Assembly (NCBI GenBank): GCA_039933635.1
Contig: JBDTNQ010000007.1
Location: forward strand, 21,206 to 85,205
Origin: JBDTNQ01 sp039933635
GTDB lineage: Bacteria; Acidobacteriota; Vicinamibacteria; Vicinamibacterales; SCN-69-37
Direction: 5' to 3'
Length of the DNA stretch: 64,000 nucleotides
The translations under genes and the position numbers were made by a program. The notes below the pieces were generated by a model that ran no database searches, had not been told where the DNA came from, and saw nothing but the letters and a program-made list of their open reading frames with translations. Positions within the stretch are counted from its first letter, which is position 1. Each line of letters begins with the position of its first letter. This document shows, one piece after another, positions 51,528 through 59,997 of the stretch.

Positions 51528-53114
51528 ATGAGGGTTAAAGGCTTGGCAGGCCCGTGGTTTGTGGCGGGCGCGTGTGCGGTTGCGCTGAGCGCCGGCGCGC
51601 TCGGCGTCCTGCATGCACAGGCTCCAGCACAGGGAGCGGCGCCTGCGGCCGGACGTGGCGGCGGACGTGGCGGCGGCGGCGTGGCACCGGGCGTCTTCAC
51701 CGTGGCAGACATCAACAAGGACGGCACGGTCACGCGCGCCGAGTTGATGACGGCCCTCGAAAAATGGTTCACGGATGCCGACGCCGCAAAGGCCGGCACC
51801 GTGACGCAAGAACAGCTGGTCGCGGCGCTGAATGCGTCGTTGCCCGCGCCGCCCGCTCCGGCGCCTGGCGCTGGACGAGGCAACGCGGCCTGCGGCGGCC
51901 AGGGCAATCACACGCCCTGCCCGGAGGACGTCGCCAAGATGATGGCCGCGCTCCCCGACAAGGCTTACGCAAAACCGGCAAGACCACGCAAGCTGCTGGT
52001 CTACGGGATCGACAATGATTCACCGGCGAAGGGATTCGTGCACGCGTCGATTGCGCTGCAGGCCGCCACCGTCAAGGCCATCGGCGACAAGCTCGGCACG
52101 TGGTCCACGACGCTGTCCTACAACCCGAACGACATCAACACCGAAAACCTCAAGCAGTACGACGCGATTCTGCTCGACAGCACCACGGGCTGCTTCCTCG
52201 ATCAGCCAGGCGACAAGGCCGTCACCGATGCCCGGCGCGCGGCACTGCTCGCGTTCGTCCGCGGCGGCAAGGGCATTGCCGGCATTCATGCCTCGACGGA
52301 CTCGTATCACAGCCCCTGCCCGAACGACGCTGGTGCGGCCGCTCGTGCCGGCGGTGGCGGCGGCGGACGCGCGGGTGGCGGCGGCCAGGGCGGACAGCTC
52401 GCCACGCAGCTGCTGACGCAGGGCGACAAGAACAGCGATCAGAAACTGTCACTCGTCGAGATCGATGCCGTGGCCACCGACTGGTTCGACAAGCTCGACA
52501 CCGCGAAGGCGGGTCGCGTCGCACAGGCCGACTTCGCAACGCGCTTCGCGGCGTTGACGCCCCAGCCAGCGTTCAGTGCGGCCGGCGGCCGCGGTGCGGG
52601 CGCCAACGCCGGCGCCGTGCCGGTGGCACGTGGGGCCGGGCCGCAGGGCGTGGGCTCCTGGCCCGAGTTCAACAAGCTCATCGGCGGGTTCTTCAAGTTC
52701 CACTGGGTGGACCCGCAGCTGATCACCGTGAAGATCGACGATCCGAAGAGCCCGCTCACCCAGATGTTCGGCGGCAAGGAGTTCGAGGTCAACGACGAGA
52801 CCTACACCTTCGCGCAGGACTCGTTCTCGCGGACCAACGTCCACGTCCTCACGAGCATCGACTACGCGAAGATGAGCGATGAAGACAAGGCCAAGGAACC
52901 GGCGGGCACGGCGCGCACCGATGGCGACTACGCGCTGAGCTACATCCGCAAGGAAGGCCAGGGGCGCGTGTTCTATGAAGCGCACGGCCACAGCGAGCGG
53001 ATCTACGCGATGAAGAACATGAACGAGCACTACCTGGCCGGACTGCAGTACGTGCTGGGCGACCTGAAGGCGGACGACAGCCCCAGCGTGAAGACGCCGG
53101 CCGCCAAGAAGTAG
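51528..53114 (+). CDS. Secreted ThuA-domain protein with inserted EF-hand module
   Basis: 528 residues from ATG 51528, with AGGAGG directly upstream. After the signal peptide (VAGACAVALSAGALGVLHA) comes a Gly/Arg-rich stretch and a first EF-hand loop, D61 to E72 (DINKDGTVTRAE). The ThuA fold starts at ARPRKLLVYGIDND (151) and includes YDAILLDSTTGCF and KGIAGIHASTDSY. At about 265-375 it is interrupted by a Gly-rich segment, a second EF-hand loop D300 to E311 (DKNSDQKLSLVE) and further low-complexity sequence, after which the ThuA fold resumes (FNKLIGGFFKFHWVDPQ ... GQGRVFYEAHGHSERIY). Calcium binding inside a ThuA domain is unusual. A terminator follows. Confidence 0.8.
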   Translation: MRVKGLAGPWFVAGACAVALSAGALGVLHAQAPAQGAAPAAGRGGGRGGGGVAPGVFTVADINKDGTVTRAELMTALEKWFTDADAAKAGTVTQEQLVAALNASLPAPPAPAPGAGRGNAACGGQGNHTPCPEDVAKMMAALPDKAYAKPARPRKLLVYGIDNDSPAKGFVHASIALQAATVKAIGDKLGTWSTTLSYNPNDINTENLKQYDAILLDSTTGCFLDQPGDKAVTDARRAALLAFVRGGKGIAGIHASTDSYHSPCPNDAGAAARAGGGGGGRAGGGGQGGQLATQLLTQGDKNSDQKLSLVEIDAVATDWFDKLDTAKAGRVAQADFATRFAALTPQPAFSAAGGRGAGANAGAVPVARGAGPQGVGSWPEFNKLIGGFFKFHWVDPQLITVKIDDPKSPLTQMFGGKEFEVNDETYTFAQDSFSRTNVHVLTSIDYAKMSDEDKAKEPAGTARTDGDYALSYIRKEGQGRVFYEAHGHSERIYAMKNMNEHYLAGLQYVLGDLKADDSPSVKTPAAKK

Positions 53115-53141
53115 ATCGATTTTCGATCGAGTTGGAACGAC

Positions 53142-53173
53142 GACGAAGGGCGCGGGCAACCGCGCCCTTCGTC
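53142..53173. terminator. Strong bidirectional terminator
   Basis: GACGAAGGGCGCGG pairs over all 14 bases with CCGCGCCCTTCGTC around a GCAA (GNRA) tetraloop. It lies between the convergent ThuA/EF-hand and VWFA genes. Confidence 0.85.
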
Positions 53174-53181
53174 ATTTCAGG

Positions 53182-54120
53182 TCAGTAGATCTTCTGCGGC
53201 GCGCGAACCGTCAGGCCCTTGCGCTTGACGTCGACGTCGAGCGTCACGCCCGTCGGCGCGTCCGGTGACTGGTACGTCAGCGCGTACTGCCCCAGGAGCT
53301 CGTCCGCAATCCGCTCGAGCACCGGCGTCACGCCCTGCACACTGACAATGCGCTCGGTGCGACCACCGGACTGTGCCGGCGCATCCACCGGCCACGAGTA
53401 CTGCACCCTTGGCGTGTCGTTGTTGACGCCACGCGCCGAGTAGGTGTCGAGGTGCAGCATGTAGAAGATCGTGTGGCTCCGACGCAACGCGTCCTGGACA
53501 GCGGCCGGCGCGGGGCTCGACGGGTTGACCGTGGCGCCGATCGTCTTGGTCGACGGCACGGGGCCATCCGGGCCATCCTCGGTCGACGCAACCTCAATGC
53601 CGGGCGATGCGATGGCAACGATCACCGAGCGTTCGACGGGCTGACGACTCCAGTTCAACCCGAGTTCCAGCATGCCGTTGGTGAGGTTGGCCAGGCCCGG
53701 GCTCACAAGGGGGAGGTCATCGATTGCGGCCGCGGTCGCCTGCGAATCCTTCGTGAACGGGAGGCGCACGTTCGCTCCGCCCCGGGTCGTGACGATGGCG
53801 ATCTCCGCGCGGCCGGTCATCTTCTTCGCAAAGGCCGAGAGACCGGCCTTGAGCGCACGACCGCCCTGGTCGTCGTCATCGATCACCAGCGCGACATGAA
53901 GCGGCGCGGTGGCGACCTCAACCTTTACGAGGTCCCGTGCCTTTCCGCCTTCCTTCAGCGCAAAATCGGCCGCAGTCAATCCCGCCACCGGCGCCTTCTT
54001 GCCGTCGAGCACGCTGACGTAAATCGTCCGCGTCGCCGCGGTCTGCGCCGCCGGCGACGCCACGAGCACCCACGCTCCCAGCAGCAGCCCGATCCCGATC
54101 GAGTAAAGACGTGGCTTCAT
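53182..54120 (-). CDS. Secreted VWFA-related protein (acidobacterial type)
   Basis: 312 residues from ATG 54120, with a signal peptide (IGIGLLLGAWVLVASPAA). RTIYVSVLDGKKAPVAGLTAADFALKEGGKARDL is the usual N-terminal module of this family. The metal-site region reads VALVIDDDDQGGRAL, so the DxSxS motif is changed. The closing portion, ELLGQYALTYQSPDAPTG, is also typical. It is shorter than the relative at 3337-4608. Exported; function unknown. The gene converges on the ThuA/EF-hand gene at a strong terminator. Confidence 0.75.
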   Translation of the reverse strand: MKPRLYSIGIGLLLGAWVLVASPAAQTAATRTIYVSVLDGKKAPVAGLTAADFALKEGGKARDLVKVEVATAPLHVALVIDDDDQGGRALKAGLSAFAKKMTGRAEIAIVTTRGGANVRLPFTKDSQATAAAIDDLPLVSPGLANLTNGMLELGLNWSRQPVERSVIVAIASPGIEVASTEDGPDGPVPSTKTIGATVNPSSPAPAAVQDALRRSHTIFYMLHLDTYSARGVNNDTPRVQYSWPVDAPAQSGGRTERIVSVQGVTPVLERIADELLGQYALTYQSPDAPTGVTLDVDVKRKGLTVRAPQKIY

Positions 54121-54187
54121 GAGAACCGAGTATAGGACACGGACCCGACGTTGGCCCATGCCACGGTGCGCACGCCCCGCCAGTATC

Positions 54188-54754
54188 ATGGACCCGATGC
54201 GTCGAGCCGCTGCCGGTATCGGATGGCTGGTCATCGCCACCGCGGCCTTGTATGTCTACCTCGCGCATCGACCATGGCTCCGCGCGCAACTGGATGCCTC
54301 GCTGAATCAGCCACCGCTTCTGGCAGCACTCGTGGTGTTCGTCCTGGGCGCGCTTCGTGGATTCACGCTGATCCCGGCCACGGTGCTGGTCCTCGCCGCG
54401 ATGCCCTTCCTGGCGCCGACGACGCTCCTGCTCGCCATTCTGGCGGGGATCGTCTGCGCGTCGGCCACGATCTACTTCTTTTCGAGCACCCTCGGCCTCG
54501 TCGACCTTGCCGAGCGGCATGATGCCCATCGCGTGGCCCTGCTGCGGCGATGGCTCGACCGCTATCAGTTTCCGGTGATCGTCGCCTGGAGCTTCTTCCC
54601 CCTAGCCCCAACCGATCTCATCTGCGCTCTGTGCGGCAGCCTGCGCGTCCGGGTCGTGCCGTTTCTTGCGGCAGTGACCCTGGGCGAAGGCGCCATCTGC
54701 GCCCTGTACATCTACGGCGCGAACGGCCTGCTGCGCTGGCTGGAATTAAGGTAG
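54188..54754 (+). CDS. VTT/TVP38-like membrane protein
   Basis: 188 residues from ATG 54188 (or 54197). About five hydrophobic segments are present. The block GALRGFTLIPATVLVLAAMPFLAPTTLLLAILAG with the following TIYFFSSTLG resembles the re-entrant motif of the TVP38/TMEM64 (VTT, DedA-related) family, and RWLDRYQFPVIVAWSFFPLAPTDLICALCGSLRV matches the second conserved half. DedA-type proteins are linked to lipid carrier or phospholipid flipping. The gene is divergent from the VWFA gene. Confidence 0.7.
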   Translation: MDPMRRAAAGIGWLVIATAALYVYLAHRPWLRAQLDASLNQPPLLAALVVFVLGALRGFTLIPATVLVLAAMPFLAPTTLLLAILAGIVCASATIYFFSSTLGLVDLAERHDAHRVALLRRWLDRYQFPVIVAWSFFPLAPTDLICALCGSLRVRVVPFLAAVTLGEGAICALYIYGANGLLRWLELR

Positions 54755-54771
54755 CGACGACGGGACAAGCC

Positions 54772-55515
54772 CTACGCGTCAGGACGGGGGGAGGATCGCG
54801 TCGTCCACGCGAACGCGGAGAGCGCGGCCGCGTAGCAGATGGCTCCCGCCCAGAACGCCGCCGAGATGGTGGTCGTCAACGCGATTGCGATCGCCAGCAC
54901 CGTCGCGCACACCGAGCACGCGCCGTTGATGCCCCAGAACCACGCCGTCAGATCGGGCGCACGTTCGTCGGCCGCCTTCATGCCAATGGGAAACGCCATG
55001 CCCATCAGCAGGCCCGACGGAAACAGCAGCAGGACGCTCGCGGCGATGCGCATCGGCGTGGTGACGCCCGCGAGGTAACTCGCCATTGCCGGCAGCGCCA
55101 GGCCCGTGATGGCCAACACGCCGAGCAGTGCCAGCAGGCGCCAGGCGCCTTGTCGACGAAGGTCTGCGCTCTCGATGCCGTGAGTCAGGTAGCTCCCGCA
55201 TCCGCTGGCCAGCAGCAGCGTAAAGAGCACGACCGACAACCCGTACGTCGGGTGGCCGAGCATGACGATCATGCGCTGCATGATCGCGGTCTCGATCAAC
55301 ATGAACCCCAGCCCGATGGCCGCGAAATAGAGAATCAGCAGACGCGCGCCGGAAAATGATCGACGACGGGTCATGAAGACCAGGGGGCCGACGATACAGG
55401 TGGCCGAGAGACCGATGACCGTGACCAGCAGGGCCCCAAGCACGACGACGGCCTGCATGTTGGGCGTGGACTTGTCAGCTCCGAGCACGCCCGCCCGAAA
55501 GGTGGCGCGCCGCAC
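54772..55515 (-). pseudogene. 5'-truncated spermidine-synthase-like membrane protein
   Basis: 247 codons open with GTG 55515 but homology begins in mid-protein. The content (YFAAIGLGFMLIETAIMQRMIVMLGHPTYGLSVVLFTLLLASG, then FPSGLLMGMAFPIGMKAADERAP and WGINGACSVCATVLAIAIAL) matches the last six helices of the long spermidine-synthase-like membrane proteins of Acidobacteriota, which are about 800 residues. The enzyme domain and the first helices are missing; a stop codon lies ten codons upstream in frame. I read it as a remnant, although a stable membrane fragment could still be made. Confidence 0.6.
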
Positions 55516-55534
55516 GGATGACGGCCGGTGGCAC

Positions 55535-55563
55535 TTGCATAACTAAACTAAACCGTTTAGTGT
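55535..55563 (+). promoter_or_regulatory. Sigma-70-like promoter of the ABC/TetR operon
   Basis: TTGCAT (55535-55540) and TAGTGT (55558-55563) are 17 bp apart. The -10 element partly overlaps the TetR-type operator, which would allow simple repression. Confidence 0.45.
55547..55561. promoter_or_regulatory. TetR-type operator
   Basis: ACTAAAC-C-GTTTAGT is a perfect inverted repeat with 7-bp arms. An additional ACTAAAC half site at 55542-55548 overlaps it. It lies 25 bp upstream of the ABC ATPase gene whose operon encodes a TetR regulator, so autoregulation is likely. Confidence 0.7.
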
Positions 55564-55585
55564 AGTCAACTCACAAGGAGGCCCG

Positions 55586-56371
55586 ATGATTGCCGTCCAG
55601 AACCTGGTCAAGACCTTTGGCACGGTCCACGCCGTCAACGGCGTGTCGTTCGACGTCCACGCCGGCGAAATTTTCGCGTTTCTGGGTCCGAACGGCGCCG
55701 GCAAGACGACGACCATCCAGATGTTGACGACCCTGCTCACGCCCACGAGCGGGTCGGTCCGAATCGACGGTCTCGACCCGCGCACGCACCCCTACGACGT
55801 CCGCCGCCGGTTCGGCATCGTGTTCCAGGACCCCAGCCTCGACGGCGAACTCACGGCCTACGAGAACATGGACCTCCACGGCGTGCTCTATCACGTCCCC
55901 CGCCGCACCCGCGTCGAGCGGATCGAACGACTGATGACGCTGTTCGAACTCTGGGACCGCCGCGCGGGACTCGTGAAGACGTTCTCCGGCGGCATGAAGC
56001 GGCGGCTCGAGATCGCCCGCGGACTGCTGCATACGCCCAAGATCCTCTTTCTCGACGAACCCACCCTCGGCCTCGACCCGCAGAGCCGCAACCAGCTCTG
56101 GACGCACGTCAAGTACTTGAACGAGACGGAGGGCGTCACCGTGTTCCTGACGACGCACTACATGGATGAGGCCGAGCGCGTGGCCCACCGCATCGCAATC
56201 ATCGATCACGGCACCATCGTGGCGCGCGGGACGGCCGACGAACTGAAACAACAGACGCAGACCACGTCGCTCGAGGGCGCGTTCCTGGCGCTCACGGGAG
56301 CGACCATTCGCGACGAAAGCGCCGACGCCGCGGACCAGATGCGTCAGGTCGCAAAGATGTGGAGGCGATAG
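55586..56371 (+). CDS. ABC transporter ATP-binding protein (DrrA-like)
   Basis: 261 residues from ATG 55586 with AAGGAGG upstream. All ABC motifs are present: Walker A GPNGAGKTT, Q-loop IVFQDPSLDGELTAYENM, signature FSGGMKRRLEIARGLL, Walker B ILFLDEPTLGLDP and H-loop TTHYMDEAERVAH. The C-terminal tail fits the DrrA/NodI group, which drives export of drugs or lipids. The permease gene starts 1 bp after its stop, and the operon is preceded by a TetR-type operator. Confidence 0.92.
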   Translation: MIAVQNLVKTFGTVHAVNGVSFDVHAGEIFAFLGPNGAGKTTTIQMLTTLLTPTSGSVRIDGLDPRTHPYDVRRRFGIVFQDPSLDGELTAYENMDLHGVLYHVPRRTRVERIERLMTLFELWDRRAGLVKTFSGGMKRRLEIARGLLHTPKILFLDEPTLGLDPQSRNQLWTHVKYLNETEGVTVFLTTHYMDEAERVAHRIAIIDHGTIVARGTADELKQQTQTTSLEGAFLALTGATIRDESADAADQMRQVAKMWRR

Positions 56372-56372
56372 C

Positions 56373-57119
56373 GTGCGCGCGATTTACATCCTCTGGTTGC
56401 GGGAACTCAAACGCTACTCGCGGTCGCGGGCCCAGATCATCGCATCGCTCGGCCAGCCGCTCCTCTACCTGCTGGCGCTCGGCTTCGGGCTGGGCCCGGT
56501 CTTCCAGCAGGCGGGACGGGGCAGCTACCTGCAGTTCGTGGCGCCCGGCGTCATTGGCATGTCGGTCCTCTTCTCGTCGATCTTCTCGGGCATCGGCCTG
56601 CTGTGGGATCGACAGTTCGGCTTCCTGAAAGAAACGCTCGTCGCGCCGGTGCCACGGCTGCACATCATGATCGGCAAGACGCTCGGCGGAGCCACGGTGT
56701 CGGTGATCCAGGGCACGATGGTGCTGGTGATCTGCCTGCTCGCGGGCTTTCGCCCGTCGAGCGTCAGTACCATCCCGCTCGCCTTCGCCTTCATGGTCCT
56801 CATCTGCATCGTCTTTGCCGCCCTCGGCACGGCCATCGGATCGAGCCTGCAGAACATGCAGGGTTTCCAGCTGATCATGAACTTTCTGGTCATGCCGATC
56901 TACTTCCTGTCGGGCGCCCTGTTCCCGCTGACGAACCTGCCGACGGCGTTGGCGGTGATCACGCGGCTCGATCCCTTGACGTACGGCATCGACGGTTTGC
57001 GGGGCGCGCTCATCGGCGTCTCCGCGTTCAGTGCCGCCACGGACTTCGCGGTGCTGGTGAGCGTGGCGGTGGCTTTCACCGTGCTCGGCGCGTATCGCTT
57101 CTCGAAGATTCAGGTCTGA
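56373..57119 (+). CDS. ABC-2 type transporter permease (DrrB-like)
   Basis: 248 residues, GTG start. Six hydrophobic helices are seen with the ABC-2 signature region PIYFLSGALFPLTNLPTALAVITRLDPLTYGIDGLRG. The N-terminal LWLRELKRYSRSRAQI is the usual amphipathic coupling segment. It pairs with the ATPase at 55586-56371 as a drug or lipid exporter and is followed after 1 bp by the TetR gene. Confidence 0.9.
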   Translation: MRAIYILWLRELKRYSRSRAQIIASLGQPLLYLLALGFGLGPVFQQAGRGSYLQFVAPGVIGMSVLFSSIFSGIGLLWDRQFGFLKETLVAPVPRLHIMIGKTLGGATVSVIQGTMVLVICLLAGFRPSSVSTIPLAFAFMVLICIVFAALGTAIGSSLQNMQGFQLIMNFLVMPIYFLSGALFPLTNLPTALAVITRLDPLTYGIDGLRGALIGVSAFSAATDFAVLVSVAVAFTVLGAYRFSKIQV

Positions 57120-57120
57120 C

Positions 57121-57777
57121 GTGGCTCGACCGAGAAGCGTGCGGGCACACGATGCCGTCATCGCGGCGGCGGTGGATCTGTTTGCCGAACGCGGCATCGA
57201 CACCACCAGCATGGACGCCATCGCCGCGGCGTCAGGCGTCAGCAAAGCGACCATCTACAAGCATTGGCCGGACAAGGACGCGCTCGCCCTCGAGGTGATG
57301 GCCGAACTGCACGGGTTCGAATCAGAATTGCCCGACACGAACAGCGGCCAGCTCCGCGAGGATCTGCTGGCCGTCATGGGCCGCACGCCTCCCCAGGAGT
57401 ACGCGACGGCGCGGCAGCAGATCCTGCCGCATTTCATGGCCTATGCCGCGCGCAGTCCCGCGTTTGGCAGCGCGTGGCGCAAGCGTGTGCTCGAGCCCGC
57501 CCGCGCACAGCTCGTGCGGGCCATCGAGCGCGCGATCGATCGGGGCGAACTCCCGCGCACCGTCAACATCGACTTCGCGCTGGGCCTGCTCCAGGGCCCG
57601 CCGATGTATTGGTACCTCCGCAAGCAGACCGTGGGCGGCAACATACCGACCGGGTTCGATGCGGCGTGGGTCGTCGATGCGTTCCTTCGCGCACAGGGAT
57701 TCCTGCTGCCAGCCCAACCGCCACACCCGCCGGCACGTCATAGTCCACGCGAGCTGCGCCGGCGGACTCGACGATAA
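57121..57777 (+). CDS. TetR/AcrR family transcriptional regulator
   Basis: 218 residues, GTG start one base after the permease stop. The DNA-binding domain is AVIAAAVDLFAERGIDTTSMDAIAAASGVSKATIYKHWPDKDAL. The C-terminal ligand domain is of the AcrR C-terminal type (SAWRKRVLEPARAQLVRAIERAIDRGEL). It probably binds the ACTAAAC-C-GTTTAGT operator upstream of the operon and represses it until an exported compound binds. Confidence 0.9.
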   Translation: MARPRSVRAHDAVIAAAVDLFAERGIDTTSMDAIAAASGVSKATIYKHWPDKDALALEVMAELHGFESELPDTNSGQLREDLLAVMGRTPPQEYATARQQILPHFMAYAARSPAFGSAWRKRVLEPARAQLVRAIERAIDRGELPRTVNIDFALGLLQGPPMYWYLRKQTVGGNIPTGFDAAWVVDAFLRAQGFLLPAQPPHPPARHSPRELRRRTRR

Positions 57778-57779
57778 CC

Positions 57780-57989
57780 ATGGATCGCGCGTCCTTCCGC
57801 TTGAGTCTGAGTCTCGTGGCCGTCGCCGGGGTCGCGGCAGCGACGCTCGCCGCGGCGACGATCTGGCTCCTCATCACCGACCCCGTGATCGTGTCGACGA
57901 CCACCACGTCAGGGGATGTCGGTCCATTCGTCCGGGCCGTCGGCAACGTGATCCTCGAAGCGCTGCGTGGCTTGTTTAACTATCTCTAG
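57780..57989 (+). CDS. Small membrane protein at end of ABC/TetR operon
   Basis: 69 residues; ATG follows the TetR stop by 2 bp. One hydrophobic helix (LVAVAGVAAATLAAATIWLLI) near the N-terminus is followed by a Thr/Ser-rich stretch and an amphipathic end (FVRAVGNVILEALRGLFNYL). No family recognised. Its position suggests cotranscription with the exporter. Confidence 0.55.
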   Translation: MDRASFRLSLSLVAVAGVAAATLAAATIWLLITDPVIVSTTTTSGDVGPFVRAVGNVILEALRGLFNYL

Positions 57990-58013
57990 CGACTCAGCCC
58001 CGCGAGCCCACGG

Positions 58014-59960
58014 TCACGACTGACCCAGCCACATCAGCCAGACCTGGACACCGTTCCACGCGATGGCGCACCCGCCGACCAGGGCAGCCGCGCGTCCCCA
58101 GAGCGAACGCGACGCGAGCGTGGAGAGTCCGTACGCGGCAAGGCAGACAAACATCGGCGTGGCCGCCAGATTCGCCCGTAGCTCGACGGACGTCAGGATC
58201 CCCAGCGCGGTCGCCGCCAGCCACACCGCAGCCCATGCCAGCAACGCCTGGGTCATCGGCTCACGGCGCCTGGACCGCACCAGCCAGACGGCACCCACGA
58301 GGGCGCTGACGAAAAGCGCCACGCCTGGAAGACCATAGTCGTTCGAGAACTGGTCCTCGGTGATCCAGCGTTGCCACTTGACCCGGGGCGACGCCACCAT
58401 CGACGTGTCCGACTGCTGGTCGGCGCCCGACATAATCCTCGTAAACGTCTGGCGGTACAGATCGTTGAAGTGCGAGTAGTAGAGGCCGTACGCGATCGAG
58501 GCCGCCACAATCAGCACGCCGCCCGCGATCAATCCGGAACGCCGGGGCACCTTGGGCCCGAGCAGTGTCCACACGACCGCGGTGGCTGCCACGAGGAGCA
58601 TGCCGGTGGTCAGCGTGCTGAAGTGCGACAGGAACGCCAGTGTGAGCCAGACGCAGCCCCCGATCGCGGCAAGCCCCCAGCGTCCTGGCGCGGCCATCCA
58701 GACAAGACAAGCCATGGCCACGCCAAACAGTCCCTGCCCGAAGAGATTCGTGAGGTTCGCGTGGCCGAGGGCCATCGCGGGAGCCCGCGTGACCGTCCAC
58801 AACACGGCGCACCATAGCGCCGCGGGTCCGTGGTTCCAGTGACGCCGCGCGATCGCGTAGAGGGCAAGACCAACGAGCGCGTCCGCGATCAGCGCCAGCC
58901 CGCGGAGCAGATTCGCGAGCTCGAGATCGGACGGAAACCAGGACCAGAATGGCTGCGCCGTGACGTAGAGCAGGATCGCGTACGGGAACTCGAAGCTGGG
59001 ACTCGGCGTGACCGACGTGAAGAAGTACTCACCGCGATGGACGAGCTCGGCCCGATGGACCTGGAACATCGCATCCGTCTGCGCAATCTGTGGATGCGTG
59101 AAGCACGCAAGCTTCAGCGCGCTCACGCCAAGCACGATGCCGATCGCCATGCCCCACTCTGGCAGGGCGAGGACTCGTCCGCCCAGCGCGCGTGCGCTGG
59201 CCACCACTGCGCCAACCGCGATCACTGCCCCGCCGATCCACACCACCCGCACGACGTCGTCGCCCAGAAATGCCGCGTCGAGCAGCAGCAACCAGACGAG
59301 TCCGATGACGATGCTGAGGACGAGGGGAATGGCGAGCAGCGCGGGCACACCGCACAGCAGAACGCCGGCCGCGAATGCGGCGGATGCGACGCACAGCCAG
59401 GACACCACCACCCAGTCAGGCCGAAAGTGTCCGGCCTCGGCCACGAGACCTACCTGATTCACCATCACGCCCAACGCGCGTGCATCGCCTCCGGGCACGA
59501 ACGTCGGCGAGCCAAAGGCCACCACCGTTCCCGAACCGCGACGCACCGGCAAGTCGATTGCGATCTGCTGTGGGGTGGTGGTGGTGAGGAGCGTCGCCGC
59601 AACCGCGCCATCGACCGAGACGGCCACGAGCGGCTCGGTCACACCGGGAGGCCGGAACGCATTGATGTCGAGCGTCAGCCGATACGGTCGCGACCGATCG
59701 AGGTGTGGAAAGACGAGCCGGCTGCGAGGCCCCGTCCAGCTGAACTGGCGCCCGCTCGCAGGATCAATCTCAAATCCCTGAAATCCCCGCGGCCTGAACC
59801 ACGCGCGGGTCCGCCCTGTCCAACCGGCGTCGCCGACGGGCGCCGACAACGACGACGGCGTGATCCACTGTGTGCCTGCGAAGAGCAACAGGACGGCGCC
59901 GCACGACGCGACGACGGACCAGATGAGTATCTGTTTCAGGGACACCAGACACTCGCGCAA
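58014..59960 (-). CDS. Large GT-C-like membrane protein with N-terminal beta domain
   Basis: 648 residues if TTG 59960 is used; GTG 59945 is about as likely. After one helix (IWSVVASCGAVLLLFAGTQW), residues 35-170 form a beta-rich domain (RPYRLTLDINAFRPPG, VAVSVDGAVAATLLT), and then at least ten helices follow. The segment TPSPSFEFPYAILLYVTAQPFWSWF and the loop pattern resemble GT39/GT-C transferases, but the usual acidic motif after the first multi-pass helix is not clear. The protein is most likely involved in surface glycan assembly; this is inference. Confidence 0.55.
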   Translation of the reverse strand: MRECLVSLKQILIWSVVASCGAVLLLFAGTQWITPSSLSAPVGDAGWTGRTRAWFRPRGFQGFEIDPASGRQFSWTGPRSRLVFPHLDRSRPYRLTLDINAFRPPGVTEPLVAVSVDGAVAATLLTTTTPQQIAIDLPVRRGSGTVVAFGSPTFVPGGDARALGVMVNQVGLVAEAGHFRPDWVVVSWLCVASAAFAAGVLLCGVPALLAIPLVLSIVIGLVWLLLLDAAFLGDDVVRVVWIGGAVIAVGAVVASARALGGRVLALPEWGMAIGIVLGVSALKLACFTHPQIAQTDAMFQVHRAELVHRGEYFFTSVTPSPSFEFPYAILLYVTAQPFWSWFPSDLELANLLRGLALIADALVGLALYAIARRHWNHGPAALWCAVLWTVTRAPAMALGHANLTNLFGQGLFGVAMACLVWMAAPGRWGLAAIGGCVWLTLAFLSHFSTLTTGMLLVAATAVVWTLLGPKVPRRSGLIAGGVLIVAASIAYGLYYSHFNDLYRQTFTRIMSGADQQSDTSMVASPRVKWQRWITEDQFSNDYGLPGVALFVSALVGAVWLVRSRRREPMTQALLAWAAVWLAATALGILTSVELRANLAATPMFVCLAAYGLSTLASRSLWGRAAALVGGCAIAWNGVQVWLMWLGQS

Positions 59961-59997
59961 CCAGGCGTGCCGGTCGCGCTGAGACCAACGCTCGAAC

